From assembly GCA_963580455.1 (NCBI GenBank), contig OY756968.1:4935544-4999543 (forward strand): a DNA stretch of 64,000 bases, given 5' to 3'. The notes beneath the pieces are model-generated. The model searched no databases. It worked only from the letters and a program-made list of their open reading frames with translations, and was not told the origin of the DNA. The DNA is from Euonymus europaeus. Taxonomy: Eukaryota; Streptophyta; Magnoliopsida; Celastrales; Celastraceae. Positions 1-13,499 of this stretch are shown here, in pieces (within the stretch, counting starts at the first letter, position 1; each line of letters opens with the position of its first letter). The translations under genes and the position numbers were made by a program.

Positions 1-601
1 GATTCTGGATATGTCTTGTCTTATGCATGCAAATCGATCTTGAATATGTCATATAACTTAATTCCTTTAAACAGCATTTTATTTTGTATCGAACATTAAT
101 ACCAAAATGAAAGGATCGACAATGGAGTACTTCTTTGCTATTTTATGTAAGAACCATCTCTCAATGAAGTTGTTGATTCATGATTGCGTAATTTTGATAC
201 ACTGCACATGCTATATTCTTGGAATAGTATTTTAACTAATCTTAAATGTGCTTGATCCTTGGGCAACTTGTAATTTGTGGCTGATGTATGCATTGAAAAT
301 GGTATTCACTTGTCTTTTGGCTGGAATCTTTATCCTCAAATTAATTGTAGATGACACGTGCTCTAACTTGATGTTCTTTCCATTTGAAATTTGTCAGATC
401 TTATAATTTATTCTAATTGATTTGTATAGACTTATGGCAATTTCTGTTGCTAAACTGCGTTATATTTTCCCCTTTTGTGCAATTGGTGGGTAAAAATTCT
501 CAATATAGGTACTGTTTTTTTCTAGAAAAGGTGTACGTGCTATTTCGTTCTCATATTTACTTTTAATTTGATGATTGTGCTTGCTGTACTTCGTGTGGCA
601 G
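1..601 (+). other. Upstream intron of the CHZ-like gene
   Basis: No reading frame with coding character was found on either strand. The stretch is T-rich and ends in a 3' splice site (AG at 600-601) in front of the first recognised exon, so it is read as intron; the missing 5' exons should lie before base 1. Confidence 0.6.
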
Positions 602-3600
602 TGTTTGGCTGGTGGTGTTGATAAGAATGACTCCAGGGGTACTGCAATAACTGCCAAAAAATCAGCTAAAGAAGAAGCAGTGGAGTCTCCTGATGGGTTT
701 AAGGGAAGTAAAGATAAAAAGGAACCTTTCTCTGAAGAGAAGGAGAAAATGGAAGACTCTCCTGTGATGGGCCTTCTGACTGGCAATAAAACAGAGAATG
801 AAAAAGGGGTGGAAACTGAAGTTACTGGCAATAAAGAAGTTCCAAATGAGAGCACGATTAAGATCGCCATTAGAGAGAGAGTTTCTTATGTCAAAGCTAA
901 CTCAGAGTATGTTTATTAATCATTGTATTCAAAATTTATTGCATTGGTATTTTACTATGCCAATACTCTTGTGGCTCTCCATTTCTTTATATTTTTACTA
1001 CTACTGTCCACAGATTCGACTTATCTTTGGCGTTTTTCCTGCTATTTGTCTGTCTTTTTTCCTGCCCACTTTTTTTTTTTTTAAAAAAAAAAATTCAGAA
1101 AAGTTACGATGGCCGGGTTTCGTAGACTTCTGGAGGAAGATCTTAAACTTGAAAAAAATACTCTCGATCCTTATAAGAAGCTTATAACCGAGCAGTTAGA
1201 CCAGGTGGGTTTATTTTTCGGAATGTGCCATTAAACTTGCCATTAATTTCTTGTGTCACTCAGGTTTTTTTCCTTCTTGATCAGGCATTAAGCTCTTGTG
1301 AAGATTCTGAACCTCCCGATGGGCTCAAAAAGAAAAATATCAAGAATAATTCTCAAAGGAAAGTGTCTAAAAAGGGAAGGAGTGAAGAAAGTTCGGATTC
1401 TTTAGATAGTGAGAATAACGAGGAAGACGAAGTAAAACCAAAAAGAAAAATTGCTACGAAAGCGAAGGTGCATAACCCTGAGGGGGCTAAAAAAAGGAAA
1501 AGACCTGAAAGGGAAGTCAAAGAATCTGGAAAGAAGCGGGTAAAGTCCGAGGACAATAGTGATGCGGAAGAAAGTGGAGCCTCTGAAGATAATCTCTCTC
1601 AGTCACCTGCTGAAAAACCTACAAAGGTTTTCCATATTTCAATTTTTTTTATTATGTTCTAGAGGTTGATCCATGTCTTTACTTAATCTTCTTGTTGCAA
1701 TGCAGAAAAAAGAACTTTCGACTCCAGTCTATGATAAACGTGTGGAGCATTTAAAATCAGTTATCAAATCGTGTGGAATGAGGTCTAACCATGACAGCTT
1801 GACTTGCCATCTTTGACCTAGATTAGATCATTGAAACTTAGTATCTTACTATCTTATCATGATCTATTGTTTACAGCATACCTCCTGCAGTTTACAAGAA
1901 AGTCAAGCAGGTTCCTGAGAACAAACGTGAGGCTCAGTTGATAAAAGAACTGGAGGAGATACTTGCTAGAGAAGGATTGTCCTCAAATCCTTCCGAAAAA
2001 GGTTTCTTTGCTGCTGAATATTTTTCCTGCTATATAAGTTCTGATTAATGCAATTTAATTTACGGTGCTGATGTCATTCACGCACAAAATAATTTCTAAT
2101 AGGCTGTTCTCTTTTGTCATATCTGCAATAAGGTCTGCCCACTTCTCTTACTTTCCTGCCGATGTTTTAAATATTTGGGGAAATAAGGTAAAGAACACTC
2201 GTGCAGAAGGCTTCTGCAACAGGCAGGGTTGAGACCAGACAAGATGTCTTAACTATTTGGGCAAATAAGGAGAGAAAAAATTCAAATTAGAATGTTTGGT
2301 AGAGAACCATGCTTTTACCTAACCTAACGAAATCATGGAAGTTGTATTATTATTTCTTGAAGTTCGAAAGGCAGATGCGTGTAATACTCTCTAATCTTTA
2401 GGCACTTGATTTAAATGTGATGGCAAGTCGGAATGCTAAATATAGTTGTGAAATGATTAAATTACTTGTTTATTCTCTTTTACAGTCTAGATCCAATATC
2501 GGCTTCAAAAGTCATTAGCATTCTTATAACTTTTTTATTGGCATTTTTTGGAAAGACAAATAGATGTATTGAAAAAACACTTATCCGATTAGTGATTCAA
2601 CCATCCATTTGTGGGAAATGGGGCAAAAGCTAATATTGTTTTCCCATGAATTGTTCAAACATGTATTGGAGGATTGTAACACAATCTAGTTTGTAACTAG
2701 GAAATCGAAAGATGGGCCAAAGCGTGTTATTAATACCATCACCATATTTCATTGCAAATGATACAGTATGTGCCAATTATGCTACTTGTATGGATGTTTT
2801 TGCAAAGTAGTTCCAAATGGCATTCTGAAATTTGGATAATGACCATTATTCACCATTTTTATAAGTGGTGGTTATGGATGCACCTTTACTCCTATAATGG
2901 CAATCTGTGCTTAAAAGCAGATCCTAAGTGCAGCTATCTGCATGCTCGAAGGTATGTGCATGCACTTGTATTGTAAATTGACTTACGGGCATTAAAAATT
3001 GACAAGTTCTATTTTATTGGCAGAAATCAAGGAAGTGAAAAAGAAAAAGGACCGAGCAAAAGAGCTTGAAGGCATTGACATGAACAACATTGTATCAAGT
3101 TCACGTAGACGGTCAACCACCACTTTTGTAGCTCCTCCAAAGCCCCCACCAGTAGTAAATGATGCTGATGAGTCTGAAGATTCCGACAGCAATGATGACG
3201 AAGATGACGACGATAGTGATGATGAGGGTAATGATGATGGGGAGGAAAATGGTGTTGATGATGAAGAGGTTGAGGATGGTAAGTTTATGACATTTTAAGG
3301 TTTCCTTGCTATCTTGAATTGCTTATACTGGGATGCAGGGTTATGAAATTGAGGTTCTTTGCTGCTAAGTTATTTATGGTGTTTCTGCTGTTTTATTAAT
3401 GAACACCATGCCACGTTTTTCATGCAACTATGTTTTTGCTAAGGCTTGATAGTTGTGGCATGTGAGAGAACCTACTAATGATGTTTCGCTGTTGGATTAT
3501 CAGATGTATCTGACTAATTTTTGTACTCAAAAAATTAAAGGAGTTTTTTAATTCTCTAGGTGTTCCGTATGGTACAAATTTCTATGGTAGATTTTATACG

Positions 3601-4105
3601 GCTTTTAGAGTTCTTAGCATTTTGCCCCTCAATTGCTGTTTCAGTGAATTTTTTTTCTTGGTAATAACAACTCCCAGATGAGGTATTACAATTTTACTGA
3701 ATATATGCTAGCATAAGTAATATTTTTGGGAATAAGCAGATGCGCCATTGTGACCTGTATGGTTTGTTGGTGGTGCCTCTGTGGAATGAGAGATTTTTCA
3801 AAATAAATAAATATATAAATATGTATGTATGTATGTTACATGAAACTCAGTAGTATACGCTTTGTTTGGGGATACCCCGTTTAATTAATGGCATGTCCTA
3901 GAAATAGACCAACCATGTAATGAGTAGGATTCTATGTATTTAGTACTTTTTCTGTGAGAAGCCATGCATGTGGCATGTGTAGAGTATACTTACAGTTATC
4001 AAATATCAAGGATTAGTCTAGCTGTTTTCTTCAAGTTGCTCTCCTACAACCTTACGTGAATTCTCACTTCATTGCAATGCAGAGGAGGACGATGACAGTG
4101 ACTGA
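602..4105 (+). CDS. CHZ/HIRIP3-like histone chaperone, 5' incomplete
   Basis: Exons join(602..906,1099..1204,1285..1626,1706..1782,1877..2001,3024..3278,4083..4105), all GT-AG, give 410 codons plus stop; earlier exons lie outside the window. Domains in order: a helical repeat ([20 protein letters not shown] and following, ending EQLDQAL), a long Lys/Ser/Glu-rich linker, a second helical block ([20 protein letters not shown]), a CHZ motif ([17 protein letters not shown]) and an acidic Asp/Glu tail. CHZ proteins bind H2A-H2B or H2A.Z-H2B dimers in the nucleus; the acidic tail fits histone binding. The exon at 602 opens with CLAGG, which looks like the end of a first copy of the helical repeat encoded upstream. 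It converges on the gene at 5169-7587. From memory it corresponds to Arabidopsis At1g44780/At4g08310. Family call is secure; histone-variant preference is not visible. Confidence 0.88.
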
Positions 4106-5168
4106 GCAAGCCGCCGCACAATGACAATTGATGGCAGATGTGTGTACAATCAAGAATGCAATATCCATCATGTGCTCTCGTAGCTATTTTCTTTTTTCCC
4201 AAATTTTAGAGCAGATAATCTTTCATGGAAAATTTATTCTCGGACTTGCCCTGTAGGCTGTGTAATTTATAGCTAGTTCAGTGACCCATAAAGAGGCGTC
4301 TTGTCCTGGAAGTTCCATTTATTGTAGGCCAAAGTTTTGTGCCATAATGCCTGTTTTATTGTGTTCGATTTCTTTTTTTGATAAACATTGGATTAGATAT
4401 GTGAAGAAAAAAAAATTGTTGCACCTCCTCTACTTCTGATACCCATTCCCAAAGGATATCCTGCATTTTCATGTTTATTCTGTCCGCGATCTTGTATCGA
4501 AAGATCCAATGGTGGCCAGAGAGTAAAGTTACTAGTATTTTGATGTCCTTGTTTATTTCGTTGTGAGTTTTGTGTATTGGCTGAAATGTTTGTGAGATAA
4601 TTTACTGGATCATCACTAGATATGAATTTGGTTTCTTCTGCGAATTGCGCATGTTCTGTATACATTCCCATCAACTCCATTTGAAATATAGTTGTTCAAG
4701 TTCTGGAAGAGTATGCAACATCAATGTTTTCAAAGAGTCTTAGGCAAGGTTACCCTACCCAGATTTTTCTGTCTTGTGGATATATCGGCCTATATTGAGG
4801 TCCTCAAAGAAGTTTCTCACTTGATTTGATGAGAGGGTAAGTTGAGTCAAACTCAAAGAGGGACTGTAGGAATGTCATTCGCTTCCAGATGATTTGGTCA
4901 AGAGATTAAGATTAATTGGAGTTGAATTTAGCTTCATCATGCCAAAAAAAAAAAAAAAAAACTGGATTTGACTGACAATCAGTACTCCACTTATAAAATA
5001 TACCTACATTTCTTGTCGATTAAAAGCCCAGAAATCTTTAGACTGCGATATAAAAGCTCAAAGCTACATAGTTCAGCCTATAATACTGCTTTCAACCGAT
5101 TAAAAAAGCAAATATCCAAATACTAATTGAAAAAGAATGTATCAATACAAGCAATGATGATGCTTTGT
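4106..5168. other. Convergent 3' regions
   Basis: This interval separates the stop of the + strand CHZ-like gene from the stop of the - strand cyclotransferase gene. It must hold both 3' UTRs. An A-run at 4944-4960 and T-rich stretches are present, but no supported gene was found. Confidence 0.6.
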
Positions 5169-7587
5169 CTATTGTTCTTGTTGCTCACCATCTGAAATGA
5201 TGCGCCTCACCTCATTGGCAAGATCCATAACATGTTTGTCCTTACATCCTATACAAAAGACAGCAAATTGAAAACATTTTTCAGACATGACATGCGTACC
5301 TAAAGCAATTGGAGTCCAATAATTGAAGAACATTCGAGTTTGGCATTTTTGCCTAAACAGAAGTATGCCAAAATAAGTTGTGTCAAATTCAGCTTCAAAA
5401 AAGTTTACCAATTTGAAGAAGATATTTTTCAAGTTGGAAAAGGTAGTCTCTATTGGGCCCTGAGGGACCTTGAGCACAGACAATTTGCCTACAATCATGA
5501 AAGAAAGTAATCAATGACTTGCATATGAACTTTGAATCCAAAGTGATATTTACAGGATGAATGCATGTTCAAAATTTCCAAGGAAAAGGAAGATTGTGAT
5601 CAACAAAAAAAGAAGACTTTCTTTCTTCTCAAATTTTTAACAGAAATGTATGGATGAAAAGATATGTACTTGGCAATCTCTTCAAGAGATTCTGGACCCA
5701 AGTAGTTCTTGTTCAGCTTCTTGTCTGGAGATGCTATGTATCTGAAAAATATTAGCGTTGAATTAGAAAGTGTTTTGCGGATCAGAGCGTTTAAAAGAAA
5801 GGTGATGCTTCATAGAGGTTTTCACCACTTACACCAGTACTCCGGTAACTGCTGGAGTGGTAGCTGAACGCTCCTGAAACATTTTTGAATTCTGATTACA
5901 TCATTGATTAATTTGCAACAGCGTCGGCATCAAGAACTTACAGTGAAAAAATCAAGATAAGCCTTCATGTCATACTGCTTCTCCCTCACTTCTAAATACT
6001 GTAGATAGATAAAAAACAGGAGGAAATTCTGTCAACACAGAGTAACCCTGACCAGGAGAATGGAGCAACGCTATAAAGAATGAGTAAAATAATTATATAG
6101 CATGCTATTAAAGGGCCAACCAAGAAGAGTGCAGATGCAATATTCTTGAAAATTTCAAGCTTTCTGGTTCTGGACACTTGGGGAAGTTGGAACTTCCACA
6201 AAAAAATGTAACTATAGGAGGAACCCATGCTAAAGCATTTTGATACAATGGTCCATAATCTTATCACAAGACAAGGACTTGTCTGGAAGACCGAGCACTG
6301 GGATTTGAAAATTGGCTAGCGGAAAATAGGATTTACATCCAGAAAGTCTTTTACATAAATCCTAATATAGTCAAATAAATCATCCATATAAACTTACTTC
6401 AAGAGTTCACATTGTATCATAGTATAAAGAACAAGAAACATCAATAACACTAGTATGGTAAATTAAAAAGTTCTGGTGTGTCAGTTGAAATGTAAGTTCT
6501 TTTCTTGATTTTGCCATTCACAAGGAAAATAAAGCAACAAAAGTATGCGTTATGCGTGTCTGAGGCTTGTGTTCTGATAGGGAATAAACAAACAACCAAA
6601 GCATATAAATGACAAGAAGCAAAAGGCATATACATCACAAGCAAGAAAAGGCATATAAATGAGAAGCAGAAATCATCTATTCTGTAGCTTCAAGCCTTAC
6701 GACATAGAGGAAAGTGATGGTCACGGTAAATAAGGGAGGTGGGGGACTTGGGGTTGGTGAAGAAATTAGAAAACACGCAAGACTTGTCTGATATTGAAGA
6801 AATAAAATTGAAAACTCATACTGTAAATGCAGTTTCTTTGTCTTCTTTCTTGGTTATCTTGTAGGCAATCCCCCACTAGCACCTCGCAAAATCACAAGTC
6901 ATACGATCAAGATAAGCAATAAGCATGTATGCTAATCTAAATCAGAATGCATTTCCTCCAAATAATGAACTCCCAAGTAATTCTAAGAATATGAAGTGAC
7001 TTGATGATATTAAACAGATCATGTAAGTTCAAATTACACTGAACTCTGAAGTAACAGAAAGCCATCATATTGAATCTGAGTTTAGTCAAGCATTGTAAAT
7101 GTGAAGGATTAAAAATTCTGACTTCTCAATTTAGGAAGCCATGTACTTTCTTATCTAGTTCGCTCCAACTCCCAAAGAAAAACTAAAATAATCAGAAACA
7201 TTGATTTGATTACAGTTGTCAAAGCCCTGTTCAAGTCTCCCATTACAATTGAATATTGACAGTACTACCACATAGACAATAATGAAATGTGTAAAAATTT
7301 ATGGTTGAAACAACTCACACAGACTTCCCCTTCGGCGGGCTCCAAAGTCACCGTTCTTCCTGGATACTCGGGCGTGCCTCTGTGGTCAGTACTACCTAAC
7401 AGACAAAACCATCAATAGTATTCATCAATAAAAAACAAAGAGCCTATATCATGTAACTTCAAATCAGAATTAAAAGACCTTGGTAGAAGACTCGACGATA
7501 GCCTTTGATGAAACCAATAAGTCGATCGTCGTACTCAAACCCAGCTTTCCATATTAGAGACCCGTACCCGAATACCCACATCACCAT
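5169..7587 (-). CDS. GGCT2;3: ChaC-like gamma-glutamylcyclotransferase (GGCT2;3 type)
   Basis: complement(join(5169..5248,5409..5488,5670..5741,5833..5873,5942..5998,6822..6875,7319..7395,7479..7587)) encodes 189 residues in 8 exons, close to the roughly 200-residue family size. The enzyme acts in the cytosol on glutathione or other gamma-glutamyl peptides, releasing 5-oxoproline. The substrate-binding loop FGYGSLIW lies at residues 6-13, the [17 protein letters not shown] block follows at 38-54, and the catalytic glutamate is expected at E83 in [10 protein letters not shown]. The C-terminal [11 protein letters not shown] and [13 protein letters not shown] blocks are typical of the GGCT2;3 branch. 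The ATG at 7587 (MVMWVFGYG) is chosen because the family starts there; an in-frame ATG at 7644 would add 19 residues of no family character. It converges on the CHZ-like gene, as I recall for At1g44790/At1g44780. Confidence 0.93.
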
Positions 7588-8394
7588 TTCCCCTCTCTTT
7601 CCCTCTCTAGACGATGCAGCAAGGAGAGAGAAAGTAGCACCCACAAAACGGGCAAAAATGATCCAATTGGTGAAGCACTGCCGCAGCCCGCAAGCATCAC
7701 ATCAAGTCATCTGGTAGAAGAAAAGGCCAGCGGACGCTTGCCTGCGATTTTGGGCAATGCGGGATCTCTCTATGGGCCCGTTTTTGTTTGTTCTCAACCT
7801 CTTTATTGTTTTTGGGCCCGTTTGTCCAACAATAGTAGAGTCCATCACTTCATTTACCTTCTTTTGATAGGATGGGTCGAAGACCCAAGACTAATATGGG
7901 CTGGCCAAGTTTCAATTATTTTTTATATGGTCCTTGAACTTTCCGCTTTTGTTTGTTTTCTGTTTTCTCACTTTCCCGTGTTTTTTTTTTAATTTTTTTA
8001 AGAAAATTATTTTTTCCTTTTATTTTTCATATTTTTTAAAATGGACAGCCAAATGTAATTTCGTGGTTTTCTGTTTTCCAGAACATGAAAAAAAAAATAC
8101 ATGGAAAACAAAATATTGTTTTCGGTTATCAGTACATGTGCCTAAAATTTTCCATTGCCAAAGTACATATGGAAATATATATATATATATATTAGTTCAC
8201 TTAAGAGTTAAGACAACACAAGGAGAAGAAGAAGAAAATTTGTATAATTAGTGTTTCATTGAAGCACAAATATATATAATCCCAATTCAAAAAGTTACAT
8301 ATTCATAATTATATTATGACATGGAGAGAGAGATTGTAAAATTAATTCATGGAATATTCTTATTAAACACATAAATACACCAGAGATCTTTCTT
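7588..8394. other. Promoter of the cyclotransferase gene and 3' flank of the transporter
   Basis: This is the upstream region of the GGCT-type gene and the 3' region of the next - strand gene. It contains T-rich tracts (around 7920-8050) and a short (AT)n near 8177-8192. No coding segment is supported. Confidence 0.5.
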
Positions 8395-10862
8395 TCATGT
8401 AGATTGTGCTGGAATCTTGAGAATCTCCTCACCTCCATTGATTCCATTGACATTACTACGAACAACAAGGACTGATTTAGTGTCATTTGTTATTGGCAAT
8501 TCGAGGTTGCCATTCTTTTCGATACTTGTCAATGATGCTGCTGTACTACTGCTTGGACCATCTTTGCTTTTGCCCCACACAACTGAGTAAAGGCCAATTA
8601 CTATAACAATAGCTCCAATTATGCTGCAAAATAATCACATATAAATAATTAGCTCAAAATAAGTAATTATTAGTATATACATACATATATATATACACCA
8701 TGTGTGGACGAGTGTAACTTATAAAGCTACATACGGATTCTTCGATATGAACTCCTTTGTTTGAACAGTTCTTGAAAAATGAAATAACAAGTGCGACACA
8801 ATGGTTTGGGTCCACTTGTTCAAAAACGACATAACTTATAAAGTTACGGACATCGGTACTTGAGCAGTACTTTATATATATGTGTGTGTTATCAATGAGG
8901 GATTCGCACGAATTTTTCCGTGCGGGATACATTAACCATCACACATTTAGGTGTGGTGAAAATTCTTGCGGGACCCCTCACTTGATATTCTCCATATATG
9001 TATATATATATGTGTATGAGTAATTTGTGAAACGTAAGTACCTTCCCAAGTAGACTTTCTCAGCCAAAACAATAGCCCCTAAAGCTGCTGTGATGATCAT
9101 ACATAGTGGACTAAAAGCAGTTGCAAAAACTGGGCCTTTCTTCCTGACGACGAAACATTGCACATAATATGCCACTCCAGAGCACACCACTCCCTATTTT
9201 TTTAATTGCACAAAATGAAACAAAATCCAAAGTATGAGTTAGCTTATTGAGTTGAATTGACAATTTGACATGTTCTCTGCATTCGATTAATTAAGGTTTC
9301 TTACCGAATAAACAACAGCAACAAGACTTGAATCGAAGCCGATTTTCCAGATACTCATGTCGCGTTCCATGACCAGCGTTATGGCGGTACCTTCCACGGC
9401 ACCCATCACGCATACTAATGCTGTGAGGGAGAGCTCCGCCGGGTACTTCTTCAGCGTAAACGACTGGAATTGATCGATCCATCGATTAATTACTGTCTAA
9501 TAAGTAATTAAAAAATGCATCCACTAATGAAAGTACTTACTTGTAGAATGAAGAAACCAGCCCAGGCAATAACACCGGCTAGGACCATGAGTGTGCCTAC
9601 CAAGTGATTGTCCTGATTTGATGATTCACTGTGGGTTTCATGGTGAATTTGTTCTCTCCTGTGTAGGAAGTCAATAATTGGACCTCTGTACAAAGTCATC
9701 ACCAATGCTCCTGAGATTGTGATGATTGTTCCAATCACCTTGGCTACGCTACTTATCTTCTTGAAGTTCACACTCTCCAACCTACATATACATATACCAT
9801 TATCACAAGTAATTCAAAGATTGTTCATCAATAATGGAACCAAGAAAATTCGCTGTTATGTACGTCCATCAATTATATATATACACATATAGGACTTTGC
9901 TCAAGCGCGGGATCCCATAGATGTGTGTAAGTGCGGTGTCACACTCACATCTACGTCAGATGCGATATTGATCCCGCATATAAGAATACTCTTATGTGTG
10001 TATATATATGTATATTAATTAATTATGGTTTGTTGATAATGAAAACATCTAAAAACGTGACGTAGCACACTGTGATATGTGGGATCCCATGCCAATTAGT
10101 GGCTTGTGTATGATGCTGACATGCATGTATATTTTTTTAGCAAAAAAATGACGCCGTAAAATTTATCTTTTATGATTTAAACTCAGGCATCAAAAGATAT
10201 GGTATGATGTGTATGTGTATGACAAGTGCAGCACCAAAAAAAAATATAATATGAAATTTTGTAATTACCTGAAAATGAGTGCCATAATGAAGGTAATGGC
10301 AGGAAGAACATTGACAACAGCAGATGTAAGGGTTGCTGAGGTGTACTTCAATCCCAAATAGTACAAGTTTTGATCCAGCACTGGCCTGCATTAACACACA
10401 TAACCAGACACCAAAAGTGGCATATTGATCAAGTACTACACTTTGATATTTTAGTGTACAAAATTTAGATTTTGATCAATTATGCTTAGTATAAAGAATG
10501 AGAGTTTGATAGAGTAATTACTCGAGAAAGGCAAGGGCCACTACTCTTAAGAATATTGGGAGTGTCAACTTTGGCCTTATTTTCCTGCAAAAACAGAAAA
10601 TTAAATTAGTTTAAGGGCACACAATGACATACGCCTATAAGGTGTTTGTGAAAATGTCTAGAAGGGGCGGGAGACCTTTCGAGAAGAAGAGCGAATGGTA
10701 CAATAACAATTGTGGCAACAACATGACGATAAACAGCGAGAACATAATGATTCATTCCATGCTTCAAAGAGACTAAGGAGACGATGTACATTCCTGCATA
10801 GCCAAATTGGAGGGATATCATGCCCAAGTATGGCTTGACCTGGTTCAACTTTTCGCTCACCA

Positions 10863-10863
<1 letters not shown>
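8395..10863 (-). CDS. UMAMIT / WAT1-type EamA transporter (nodulin MtN21 family)
   Basis: complement(join(8395..8623,9042..9193,9305..9463,9541..9781,10269..10385,10522..10584,10676..10863)) gives 382 residues in 7 exons, the usual WAT1-family exon count. Two EamA halves are visible: the first begins at PYLGMISLQFGYAGMYIVSL and runs to ALVMTLYRGP, the second begins at GTLMVLAGVIAWAGFFILQ and ends at SIIGAIVIVIGLYSVVWGKS; ten membrane segments are expected. A hydrophilic linker (HRREQIHHETHSESSNQDN) joins the halves, and a Ser-rich polar tail of about 60 residues follows. UMAMITs are facilitators, mostly of amino acids, at the plasma membrane or tonoplast. Conserved marks include LDQNLYYLGLKYTSATL and KKGPVFATAFSPL. 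Position suggests the At1g44800/At1g21890/At4g08300 group. Substrate and direction cannot be read from sequence. Confidence 0.93.

Positions 10864-10898
<35 letters not shown>
10864..10898. repeat. (CT)n/(GA)n microsatellite in the transporter 5' leader
   Basis: About 16 CT dinucleotides directly abut the start codon of the - strand UMAMIT gene, so the mRNA would carry a GA-rich leader up to the ATG. A second (AG)n block lies at about 10970-10986. Confidence 0.85.
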
Positions 10899-10899
<1 letters not shown>

Positions 10900-10950
10900 A
10901 TAACTAGTGTTTGGCTGTTGTTGCAACACTAATTGGAGAAATGTGTCCTT

Positions 10951-10957
10951 CTTATAG
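10951..10957 (-). promoter_or_regulatory. Possible TATA box of the UMAMIT gene
   Basis: On the minus strand the motif TCTATAAG lies about 90 bp before the start codon, a suitable distance for a short GA-rich 5' UTR. Motif and spacing are the only evidence. Confidence 0.35.
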
Positions 10958-13400
10958 ACAAGAACAGCAGAGAGAGAGAGAGAGAGCATTAACTTTGTAA
11001 TTGCTTTTCTATGTACACTAGTGTACATGCCTCAGGCACTAACTCTCTCTCACACACACAATAGTTTTGATTCACTTATCCATTACACATACTAGAATCC
11101 TCACTTTGGTACGTGATGGAATCGACGTAAGAAAAAAGGAGAAGAAAGAAGAGTTCTCCGGGATCTCTCTTTGAAAATCTAATCATGCTTTAATTTACTT
11201 TAGTTTTTTGTTTGTAATATATGTGTGTGTGTGAGTGTGTGAAGTGGGTATATTGCCTCATTGACCACCAAATGGAATTGAGGTTTAGTGGGTATTTGAT
11301 GACGATGCATGAATTAGAGAAGTTTATGTGGTGTTGATGATGAAGAGTATATTAAGTGGGTGCTTTCAAGTGTGGACATCATCTTTGATAAAGTTAGCTA
11401 ATTTTATTACAATTGCTCTCTCACTAATTGAGGAGGGATGTTTAACTCATTTTGGACTTTAATTAATCCGTATCATACACTCCAAGTCATATGTTAAACT
11501 TTATCTCTCTCTCTCTCTCTCCAAGAAAGAAATTAATGGAGAAAAACACCTAACATGAACAAGTAATTGCTTTTCATGGAATAACTACTAATGTTGATTA
11601 GTTCCAATGCAAAATCATTTTTCATTTTATGCTCCAAACCCATTACTCATCTCTACAAAATGTCAAAAACTCCAACAATAATAATTAGTAACGTATTCTA
11701 GTGGTTGATTTATTGATATCTTTTTACTTGTTAGTCGTTCAAAAGTTATGCATATCCATTGTGATGGTAAATTTAGAATTGAAAACTATGCGTGCACGTC
11801 TTACTTCTTTTCTTTTCTTTTTTGTTTATAAATCAGAGGAATTTTATTAGATGAAACCAAATTACAGAGAAGCCAGTGCATAGAAGCAACCCAACAGAGC
11901 AAACAACCCAAAAAAATACAAAGATCCACTGAGTCAAGCGAGAAATGCAGCCAAAAAGGCCTCCTAAACAGAACAAGGCCTCAAAGGCCCGAACTGAATA
12001 CCAAAACGAGAGAAGGAAGAAGATAATTTTTTTAGATAAATGATATTTTAACATGATATGGGAGTTTGTAAATCCTGTACCAAATATATTTTGAGAAATG
12101 GTATTGTCCTCGACTCCTCGTATGTATGTTTGACATTAACATATATATAATTCGAAAGGTGTATGTGACAATACATGTGGGGAGACGGACGATGCACAAA
12201 ACAGTAAAAATTAAAGTTGGTGGTTTCGTGTTAGGATTCCATGAATAACACAGGTTGGTGAAATTCCACCACCTTATCTGGATGAGAACCACAAAAAAGG
12301 TTCGGCTATGGTGGTGGGTCTAGTATGAATGGATGTCGTTTGCAGTTTATTTTCTTAATTGTATGTGGCAACTCGTGGTTAACACCATTTTCTATCCACA
12401 ATAAATAAATAAATATATATATATATATTTTCAACCGATCGAGTTTCAACGAGTCGTTTATGATTTTATTATTGTCAAGACTATAATCTCACATTGCTTG
12501 AAGAATCCGAAGTAATGTGATTTATAAACAGATACTCATACAACAAAGTCTTTTTCTTGAGATTAAATGCCAAATTAAAGAGTGATGACACAGGAACATC
12601 AAAATCGTGTGGACCGTGGACCAAATGATCGGATAATAATAATGTTGGAATTTATTATTATTTTTGCTCGTATAATTGAGCTCATGAGTTCAGAATTGCT
12701 CAAAGGAACATGTCTTAAAATTCTGGTATATAACAATTATCTGATCAAGTATCAACACAAACTTTCATCAAATCATGGTTGACATATTTGTATCTTACAT
12801 GTCACTTCGGGTTCAAATCAAATGGGGCAAGCAATTGTTGCTGTTCTTTCCCATTTTTGAACTCTAATTTTAGGGTTGAAAAATCAAGTCCTCTATCTCA
12901 GAATTGATGCTCTATTGCCTATCTTAATTCAGTAAATGTGAACAAAGAAAAAGAAGACGTCTTACAGAGGTGACAATCATCCACAATGAGGATAGTTTCA
13001 AGCATTTGAAACTATGTTTACTTGATAAGTGTAGTGTTAGATGCTCAGAGCATCCACAGTGGCAATTACATATAGTTGTCTTGATTTTTGTGCTTAATCT
13101 CAAACTCAAGTAGGAGACCACAATGGTTCAAACTTAAAATGCAAAAGAGAGAAAAAGGAGTCCTCCAAAACCCACTCACTATGAATGCTAATGTTAACTC
13201 ATCTCATATACATTCTTTTTTTTTCAAAAAAAAAATGTTAGGTTTTGATGATAACTTAAACTTGCTTCATAACACTTCTCCCAAGGTTTTTAGGGAAGTA
13301 TTTAATCGAAATGATGATTTTAATACCCTTTCATGTGGGAAGTTTTTATTAAATATTTAGTCAGAATTAGGAGTGTGACATATCAGGTTGATTGAGAGTG
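10958..13400. other. Intergenic, AT-rich, no supported gene
   Basis: This is promoter-side DNA of the UMAMIT gene followed by AT-rich sequence with short CT, TG and TA microsatellites (for example (CT)n near 11506-11521 and (AT)n near 12414-12428). Open frames here are short and lack coding character or splice context. Confidence 0.45.
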
Positions 13401-13450
13401 AATCATTAAAAATTAAGCATTTGCTTGAGAGAATGGTTGAGGAAGGATAC

Positions 13451-13499
13451 CATCCCCAACCCTCTCACTCCCATTGGGAGTGTGAGGGTTGGGATGGTC
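13451..13499. repeat. Near-perfect hairpin, 22-23 bp arms, 3-nt loop
   Basis: The arm ccatccccaaccctctcact plus ccc is followed by att and then by its reverse complement with two differences. The GC-rich hairpin stands out from the AT-rich surroundings. Confidence 0.8.
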
